DNA of 10,477 nucleotides, from contig JAVWCU010000036.1 of assembly GCA_036648855.1 (NCBI GenBank), positions 1 to 10,477 of the forward strand, given 5' to 3'. Numbering within the stretch: position 1 is the stretch's first letter; each line of letters opens with the position of its first letter. The stretch is from Faecenecus sp036648855. GTDB taxonomy: Bacteria; Bacillota_I; Bacilli_A; RF39; UBA660. Under the pieces are notes generated by a model, which saw nothing but the letters and a program-made list of their open reading frames with translations, made no database searches and was not told the DNA's origin. A program made the translations under genes and the position numbers. Of the stretch, positions 5,576-10,477 are shown one piece after another.

Positions 5576-5839
5576 TTATAAAGTAATCTTTTTATTTTTC
5601 CATTTTTTATAAGCATCAAAATATACTTCGTTTTTATCTCCATTGTAAGTTACTTCATAATACATACCATCACTTACAGTAGTTGATAATAAAGCTTTAC
5701 TATTTTGAAGTGTTTTACAACTCCACACAACAAATACATCATCTGTTGTTAATTCAAAGTTGTTCGTCTTATCACACTCATTATTAAAGTATTCAACTAT
5801 TTCTTTTTTGCATATATCTATAAATCTTACTGTATCCAT
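5576..5839 (-). CDS. DUF6275-like phage protein (87 aa), function unknown
   Basis: The sequence matches the pattern I recall for DUF6275, a small family in Firmicute phages. Residues 35-49 (VFVVWSCKTLQNSKA) are followed by LLSTTVSDGMYYEVTYNG (50-67) and EVYFDAYKKWKN (71-82). The protein has an N-terminal helix and then several beta strands rich in aromatic residues, with no signal peptide or membrane segment. The function of the family is unknown to me. The strong conservation of the YYE-x-TYNGDK stretch suggests a specific binding or structural role. It is preceded by AGGAGG eleven bases before the ATG at 5839-5837, and lies between a 60-residue unknown gene and the deoxyribosyltransferase-like gene, so it belongs to an accessory cassette inside the head gene cluster. 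Confidence 0.78.
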   Translation of the reverse strand: MDTVRFIDICKKEIVEYFNNECDKTNNFELTTDDVFVVWSCKTLQNSKALLSTTVSDGMYYEVTYNGDKNEVYFDAYKKWKNKKITL

Positions 5840-5858
5840 TATTTAACATTCCTCCTAT

Positions 5859-6041
5859 TTATACATTTATATTTTGAACTTTAGCTGTAATTACCATTAA
5901 TTTACCAATAAGCATCGTTAACCTATCTTCATTTTCTTCCGTATCTTCTTGCTCTGCTATATTAGCTATTTCCTCATACATAGAAGCTATTTCCAAAAAT
6001 GAATTTGATGCTTCTCTTAGTATATTAGTACCATTACTCAT
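5859..6041 (-). CDS. Small helical phage protein (60 aa), function unknown
   Basis: A short acidic protein, probably two helices: FLEIASMYEEIANIAEQ (16-32), a highly charged turn (EDTEENEDR), then LTMLIGKLMVITAKVQN (42-58). No family is recognised. The ATG at 6041-6039 overlaps the stop of the minor head gene as TAATG, and a GAGAGGTGAT sequence immediately upstream serves as ribosome binding site, so the gene is very likely real and translationally coupled. Its acidic helical nature and its coupling to a MuF-like head protein would fit a small partner or chaperone of that protein, but this is speculation. It could equally be an unrelated accessory gene. Confidence 0.75.
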   Translation of the reverse strand: MSNGTNILREASNSFLEIASMYEEIANIAEQEDTEENEDRLTMLIGKLMVITAKVQNINV

Positions 6042-7249
6042 TAATTATCACCTCTCTTACTCGCCCAAACACTCTTTTGAGCTATACTTCTATCAAATCC
6101 TTGTACTTGAGTTCTGTCATTCTTTTGTCTTATTCTTGCTGCTTTACTAAAATCTTCATACTTTCTTTTCTGTTGCTGAAGCTTGATACTTGCATTAGTA
6201 AAGTCTTTATCTAGTCCAGCTTCTTTGTATGCTATTAACTCTCTTTTAGTTTGTCTCATAGAGCGTTCTAGTTTTCGTTGATATTGGCTAGCCTCATAGT
6301 CTGTATATTGCTTATCTTCATACTCTACCGTCTTGTCATTCAGACTTTGTAGATATTTATCTGTATATGTTCTTGCAGTTCCATCTAAGTAGGGAAAAAA
6401 GCTATGCCTACAATTATATCCTCCTAAGCCTTCACCAGTTCCATATCCTGTAGCTTCAACTAAATCCGGATACTTCTCATGATTTCCTTTATAGGAATAT
6501 ATTTGACCATGCCATTCAGCATGATTAGGTCTTGCTCCAGCATGTGCAGATACTTCTACCAACTCAAGTCCTAATTCAGATATATTATATTCAGTCATTT
6601 TCTGAGACATTTGATTAACACTAGTTAATACACTTCTTCTAACTGCTACATCAACTCTATTAGACCATCCATTTTCATAATCAATATATCTTAATCCACT
6701 ATCAGTAATCTTCTTAACAGCTTGCCTTATAGCACTATTATAATCAGAAACACCTGTACTAACTTTCATTTGCGCTAGATCTAATTGATTATGATACATT
6801 TTAGCAATATCTTTATAAACTATTTTCCCATTTACTATTTCTGCAAATCCTAAAGAACGAGTAATATTTATTAACTCTCCTTTAGTTTGAGCTATAGCTG
6901 CATTAAGATATTCCTTTAATGCTGGGTGTTCTTCTATTTTTATTCTATCAAGCCTACCAGCTTCAAATATCTTATTGTCACTGTTCATAGAAGCTAAAGC
7001 ACTATCTTTAAATAATATATCTAATTCATCTATAGTTACAGCTACAAGCCTTTCTATCTCTTCATTAATATGTTTAGTTGCTATTCCTATTTCTTCTGCT
7101 CTAATAGCCATCCACTCTGCCGTAGATGTAATAGTACCTGTTTTATTAACTCTTCTTGCAAAGTCTTTGATTATATAATCTTCTAGTCCCTGGTATAAAG
7201 CCACCATAGAATTCGGTATATTATCTAATTGTGATGGTGATAGAGACAT
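6041..7249 (-). CDS. MuF-like minor head protein, Phage_min_cap2 type (402 aa)
   Basis: This is the minor capsid protein that follows the portal in A118-like phages. The N-terminal two thirds is mostly helical. The conserved core is HAGARPNHAEWHGQIYS (236-252) and GEGLGGYNCRHSFFPY (272-287), matching the R-P-x-H ... W-x-G ... G-x-N-C-R-H pattern of MuF/SPP1 gp7-like domains. The remaining C-terminus (about 290-402) is a basic, glutamine- and lysine-rich helical tail; I see no fused toxin or enzyme domain. Members bind the portal and a few copies enter the capsid, where they affect head assembly or DNA ejection. ATG at 7249-7247 is three bases after the portal stop, with GGAGG inside the last codons of the portal gene. 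The length is at the normal lower end for the family. Confidence 0.87.
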   Translation of the reverse strand: MSLSPSQLDNIPNSMVALYQGLEDYIIKDFARRVNKTGTITSTAEWMAIRAEEIGIATKHINEEIERLVAVTIDELDILFKDSALASMNSDNKIFEAGRLDRIKIEEHPALKEYLNAAIAQTKGELINITRSLGFAEIVNGKIVYKDIAKMYHNQLDLAQMKVSTGVSDYNSAIRQAVKKITDSGLRYIDYENGWSNRVDVAVRRSVLTSVNQMSQKMTEYNISELGLELVEVSAHAGARPNHAEWHGQIYSYKGNHEKYPDLVEATGYGTGEGLGGYNCRHSFFPYLDGTARTYTDKYLQSLNDKTVEYEDKQYTDYEASQYQRKLERSMRQTKRELIAYKEAGLDKDFTNASIKLQQQKRKYEDFSKAARIRQKNDRTQVQGFDRSIAQKSVWASKRGDN

Positions 7250-7252
7250 TTG

Positions 7253-8659
7253 CTATTCCTCCATATCATCAAAAGGAGACTTAGTTACTGCGGTAGTCTG
7301 TGGCATCATTTTCAATGCTTCTTCTTCCGACACACCATACTTCTTAGCTAAATATATTTCTGCCCTTAATAATCCACTAGCCACATCATTAGCCATACTT
7401 TGTAACTCTTCTTCTTTAGTCATTACTAAGCTATCATCCCAGTTAAAACTAATTTCATATTTGCTACTTGGTAAGTTAGCTAATTTAGTCCATACATCCA
7501 TAACGTAAGCTAAGTCTATTAATGATTTTTCTAAACTCTTCTGTATATCTTTAACAGTTGAATAGCTTCTTTGCTTAGAGCTCTTTATTTCAGTAGCAGT
7601 TTTATCATTTTCACTAACATCTGATATAGTTCCGTATGCTAAGCCACACTTAAACTCTATATTTCTAAGAAGCTTATTTAATCCATTGAATAGACTTGTA
7701 TCTCTTATTTCAGGAGAAAATACATTCCATTTTGTTTCATCTCCATAGTCTAGGGTTCTATAAAGCCTCTCTTTTCCATCTGGCAATATTAGTTCATCAT
7801 CTTTATTTCTTTTAAACGCTCCAATATCAACATCTACTGATAATTCAGAACCTTCATACTCCCAAAGTATTCTACTATAATGCTTATCAGCTTCTTGTAT
7901 ATCATCTATTGCTCTTGCATATACAGATACACCTAGAGGACATGATTTATCAATATGATTAGCCAAGGGTATTCTGAAATATGAAAATAAAGGTTTATCT
8001 ATATTTTTAATTAATACCTCTTCTTCAAGTTCTGACCAACTATCTATATCTTTTAATGACACTTGATTTCCTAGATCATTGCCTGCTTTAACATTTATAC
8101 TATAACTTTCCTTCATGTAAGCTGTATTAGATATATAGTAACCTTCATCAGTTAAATTATGGTATTCAAGCCTAGTATAAAGTTTCTTACCAACTTGTTT
8201 AAATTCCGTAAATATCGCTCCTGTTATCTCTTTTCTTGAATTATATGAAGTGGGATAAAAACCATCTGCTTGAACAAAATCCACTTCAATGTTTTCACCG
8301 TTTACATAAGGTTTGAATATTAACCCACCATTGGCACAACCATATTCAACTTGTTCTCTAAGCTTTTCTAATACTGTTTTATATTGTTCATTAAGATAAT
8401 CATTACCTGTTATCTCACTTTCAAATTCAATTGTAGTTAATCTTGCCAATTCTCCTGCAATAGAAGAGGCTAAATTCATAGATTTAATAGTGTTTGATAT
8501 CCAAGGTGATTTATTCTCATACATTTTCGACCATAACTCTATGCCTTTTACCATATCATCCGAAACTGCTACATCTACATTTAACTTTTGTTGGACTGTT
8601 TCTTTTCTGAAAATCTTACTCACCAACTTTCCTATAATATCCTTAACCTTCGCAAACAT
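7253..8659 (-). CDS. Phage portal protein, A118/SPP1 type (468 aa)
   Basis: Position between terminase and minor head protein, and the sequence, identify a portal of the A118-like type (SPP1 gp6 superfamily). Typical parts are the N-terminal helix and SPWISNTIKSMNLASSIAGELA region (51-72), VEYGCANGGLIFKPYV (104-119), FVQADGFYPTSYNSRKEITGAIF (128-150), the PLGVSVYARAIDDIQEAD segment (241-258) with the long helix that follows, and the clip/stem region GLAYGTISDVSENDKTATEI (339-358), where portals of this group commonly read 'G..p.t.s....ktATEi'. Twelve copies form the ring at the unique vertex through which DNA is packaged. The C-terminal acidic tail (SPFDDMEE) is common. ATG at 8659-8657 is preceded by GAGGTGAG; the gap to the terminase stop is 18 bases. 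Confidence 0.9.
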   Translation of the reverse strand: MFAKVKDIIGKLVSKIFRKETVQQKLNVDVAVSDDMVKGIELWSKMYENKSPWISNTIKSMNLASSIAGELARLTTIEFESEITGNDYLNEQYKTVLEKLREQVEYGCANGGLIFKPYVNGENIEVDFVQADGFYPTSYNSRKEITGAIFTEFKQVGKKLYTRLEYHNLTDEGYYISNTAYMKESYSINVKAGNDLGNQVSLKDIDSWSELEEEVLIKNIDKPLFSYFRIPLANHIDKSCPLGVSVYARAIDDIQEADKHYSRILWEYEGSELSVDVDIGAFKRNKDDELILPDGKERLYRTLDYGDETKWNVFSPEIRDTSLFNGLNKLLRNIEFKCGLAYGTISDVSENDKTATEIKSSKQRSYSTVKDIQKSLEKSLIDLAYVMDVWTKLANLPSSKYEISFNWDDSLVMTKEEELQSMANDVASGLLRAEIYLAKKYGVSEEEALKMMPQTTAVTKSPFDDMEE

Positions 8660-8677
8660 ATCACCTCACCTCATTTC

Positions 8678-10384
8678 TTATTGGCCTCTTCTGCTCCATA
8701 CTTCTTCCATAGCATAACGAACATCATCTATATGATGATTATTTTTATCGGGATAACCGGATATAACTTCGCCGTCTTTAGTTCTTTCATATTCATAATC
8801 TAAGAACTCTGTCGCCGTATGAGGGCATCTTGAATTATCAATTATGATTTCTGTTAATGATTGAAGCCACTTCATTGAGTAGTCAACTGATCCAGGTCCC
8901 TTTTTAGCTCCTCTTGCAAATAATCCATAATCTTTATAATCCTGTATCGATTTATTCTCAGCACTATCACATACTATTTTATCATTAGGTTTTACACACT
9001 TTTCATTTACCATAATTTCATATGTTTCTCTGTTTGATTTCTTATTAGCTCTAGCCTCATCATAAATATATAACTTTCTTTGGCTAGAATTATAATACAT
9101 CTTATTGAACACCCAAGGATCTGGATACCAACCAAAATCGACTCCAAAATAAATTCTATCGAATACCTTTATTTCATCATCAGTAATTTCTCGAATAGTA
9201 ACATTATCAAATACATTTCCTCCATTACCATTAGGAATACCTAAATATTCATGTTCATATGCATTTGGGTTAACTTCTTTTAAATGTTCTGCATCATCTA
9301 TAAACGCTTTACCAAGCCATTTTCTAGGTACTTTAGTATAGTTTGAATGATTAAGATACATTTTCTTTTTAGGTATCTTAATATATTTATTGGCCCAGTT
9401 GTTTGCAGTTTTAGGAGGGTTGAATGATTTAAACTTATAAGCTTCATCTCCCCCTCTTATTACAGACTGCTCTATTGTTCTTACAGCTTCAGGGCCTTTA
9501 AATTGATCTAATTCCTCGAGCCAAAGTATTCCAATATATCCAGTTGCCACCTTTATACCTTTTAACTTAGTAGGTTCATCCGCTCCTCTGAAATATATCT
9601 TTTGACCTGTTGGTCTATATGTTATCTCAAGTGGTGAAAACGTGCATTTAAACTCTTCATTCAAGTTTAATGTATCAATAGCCCACTGTATCTGTGCGAA
9701 TACAGAATCTCTTAGAGTGTTAGCTACCTGCCTCACTATTACTGCATTTATAGTAGGATTATTTTTAATAATTTCTACAATTTTTAAAGAAATGAATGAT
9801 GATTTAGTGCTACCTCTTCCTCCTGTAAATACATATTCATCTAATACCTCACCTTCAAACTCATGTAAAGCATCGATGAATGCTGGAGATATAACATTCC
9901 AAGGCAATACAAATGGTTTATTGTCTAACTTGACATCTTCCTCTGTAGATTTTTTTATTTCTAAATCCATTTTCATTTCTTTTAATTTTATTTCTCTATC
10001 ATTAAACAAGTAATATCTCTTAGCTAAAAGTTCAGAAGCTTTTATTTTATCCTTAGCATCTAACTTTTTCTCTACTATTTCAATCTCAGTTATGAAATCG
10101 CCAGCATTACGAGTAACTACAACTTGATCTGTTTCTTCGTCACGTATAACTTTTGTCAGATATTCAAGTACTTCTCCTGCTTTTGCTATTCTATTACTCT
10201 CTATTTCTTTCATTCTTTTGTCTATATATGCTTTAATACTAGGTTTTGCTAGGTTATTACTAGCTTCTACAGTTGCTACCTTTTCACTAGTAACCTTATA
10301 CCCTGCTTGTCTGTAAGCTTCAGTAGCATTGCCTAGCTCAATATAATAATCAGCAAATGCTTTCTGTTTTATAGTAAGTTTCAC
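8678..10384 (-). CDS. Fused terminase: small-subunit-like N-terminus plus large subunit (568 aa)
   Basis: One uninterrupted frame carries two proteins that are normally separate. Residues 1-60 (LTIKQKAFADYYIELGNATE, AYRQAGYK, LAKPSIKAYI) match the helix-turn-helix DNA-binding domain of Terminase_2-type small subunits; about 61-128 look like its oligomerisation part, including LDAKDKIKASELLAKRY. A charged linker (129-155) leads into a complete large subunit. This has Walker A GGRGSTKSS (188-196), Walker B ILWLEELDQF (286-295), the SFNPP coupling motif (320-324), and nuclease acids at Asp416 (YFGVDFGW), Asp473 (VCDSAEN) and Asp553/Asp554 (HIDDVRYA). The enzyme recognises the phage genome, translocates DNA into the procapsid with ATP, and cuts it. 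The start is GTG at 10384 after AAGGAGG. I found no strong internal ribosome binding site near Met137/Met139 for a separate large subunit. Confidence 0.9.
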   Translation of the reverse strand: MKLTIKQKAFADYYIELGNATEAYRQAGYKVTSEKVATVEASNNLAKPSIKAYIDKRMKEIESNRIAKAGEVLEYLTKVIRDEETDQVVVTRNAGDFITEIEIVEKKLDAKDKIKASELLAKRYYLFNDREIKLKEMKMDLEIKKSTEEDVKLDNKPFVLPWNVISPAFIDALHEFEGEVLDEYVFTGGRGSTKSSFISLKIVEIIKNNPTINAVIVRQVANTLRDSVFAQIQWAIDTLNLNEEFKCTFSPLEITYRPTGQKIYFRGADEPTKLKGIKVATGYIGILWLEELDQFKGPEAVRTIEQSVIRGGDEAYKFKSFNPPKTANNWANKYIKIPKKKMYLNHSNYTKVPRKWLGKAFIDDAEHLKEVNPNAYEHEYLGIPNGNGGNVFDNVTIREITDDEIKVFDRIYFGVDFGWYPDPWVFNKMYYNSSQRKLYIYDEARANKKSNRETYEIMVNEKCVKPNDKIVCDSAENKSIQDYKDYGLFARGAKKGPGSVDYSMKWLQSLTEIIIDNSRCPHTATEFLDYEYERTKDGEVISGYPDKNNHHIDDVRYAMEEVWSRRGQ

Positions 10385-10404
10385 AATGCCACCTCCTTTT
10401 TATA

Positions 10405-10432
10405 ATAAAAAAGAACCCTGCAAGAGAGTTCT
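10405..10432 (-). terminator. Intrinsic terminator just upstream of the terminase gene
   Basis: On the minus strand AGAACTC and GGGTTCT pair as a seven-base stem (one G-U) around a seven-base loop (TCTTGCA), followed by a run of six T residues counted with the end of the stem. It falls after the stop of the upstream frame and only about 12 bases before the terminase ribosome binding site (AAGGAGG). It probably ends the upstream transcript. Because no clear promoter fits between it and the GTG, late transcription of the terminase may depend on readthrough or antitermination. Confidence 0.75.
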
Positions 10433-10443
10433 TAGCCTATATT

Positions 10444-10476
10444 TTATATTCGTTCTAATAATCCTAATCCTAATCC
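10444..10476 (-). CDS. Partial C-terminus of an upstream gene (possible)
   Basis: In one minus-strand frame the right edge reads ten codons (GLGLGLLERI) and then TAA at 10446-10444, followed 11 bases later by the intrinsic terminator. That arrangement fits the end of an upstream gene. The other two frames either stop at once or run through the terminator. The coding part is largely made of a TAATCC hexamer repeat, so the evidence is thin. In related phages a late-gene transcriptional regulator often precedes the terminase, but nothing visible identifies this one. Confidence 0.35.
   Translation of the reverse strand, partial: GLGLGLLERI
10459..10476. repeat. Three tandem TAATCC hexamers at the right edge
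   Basis: TAATCC occurs three times in direct succession, preceded by a partial AATAA. The minus strand reads GGATTA repeats, which would encode alternating Gly-Leu in the frame of the putative upstream gene. The array may continue beyond the window, so its full length is unknown. Confidence 0.7.
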
Positions 10477-10477
10477 A

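Noticed and set aside
6975..7178. Plus-strand ORF of 67 codons
   Set aside because: Antisense to the minor head gene; serine/isoleucine-rich with no start signals.
8490..8803. Two overlapping plus-strand ORFs across the portal/terminase junction
   Set aside because: Antisense to two well-supported genes and to their ribosome binding site; composition is typical of complement-strand frames.
9960..9980. Internal start for an independent large terminase subunit (Met137 or Met139)
   Set aside because: No convincing SD precedes these codons; GAGGAAG occurs downstream but is followed in frame by GTC, not a start codon. Kept as an open alternative only.
9642..10013. Plus-strand ORF of 123 codons
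   Set aside because: Entirely antisense to the terminase ATPase region that contains the Walker A motif; no SD sequence.
1..10477. CRISPR array, tRNA gene, insertion sequence or defence operon
   Set aside because: No regularly spaced repeats, cloverleaf-like sequence, transposase or terminal inverted repeats, or recognisable defence gene cluster were seen on either strand.

Overview
This window is the packaging, head and early tail module of a temperate-type siphophage or prophage from a low-GC Firmicute, most likely a member of the Clostridia. The DNA is strongly AT-rich. Ribosome binding sites are classical AGGAGG or GGAGG. The gene order and protein signatures match the Listeria A118 / SPP1-like structural cassette that is widespread in clostridial phages. 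I cannot place it to species from sequence alone. Every gene I accept lies on the minus strand, so the module reads from right to left (10477 to 1) in the normal order of a late operon.

Reading in the direction of transcription: the last codons of an upstream gene and a strong intrinsic terminator (10405-10432) precede the terminase. The terminase is one 568-residue protein carrying both a small-subunit-like DNA-binding region and a complete large subunit. Next come an A118-type portal, a MuF-like minor head protein, and three small accessory genes: an unknown 60-residue protein, a DUF6275-like protein, and a DUF4406/nucleoside deoxyribosyltransferase-like protein. A possible 28-codon ORF, a weak terminator and an unusual untranslated leader with a 75-bp-spaced direct repeat and hairpins (4950-5137) follow.

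The capsid assembly genes come after the leader: GP20-type scaffold, major capsid protein, and a small coiled-coil protein. The head-to-tail interface follows (connector, DUF6751-like stopper candidate, Minor_capsid_2-type protein, tail terminator). The tail genes are the tail tube, the tail-assembly chaperone pair (DUF6673-like and Gp15-like) and the first 35 codons of the next gene.

The genes work as one assembly line. Terminase recognises and cuts the concatemer and drives DNA through the portal. Scaffold and major capsid protein build the procapsid. The connector series closes the head and joins the tail, and the chaperones organise the tail tube around a tape measure that should lie just beyond the left edge. 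Many genes overlap by 1 or 4 bases (TAATG or ATGA) or put their ribosome binding site in the end of the preceding gene, pointing to translational coupling.

No integrase, repressor, lysis gene, tRNA, CRISPR array or insertion sequence is visible. I found no convincing new multi-gene system. The features most worth following up are the fused terminase, the accessory cassette between minor head protein and scaffold, and the structured leader beside it.
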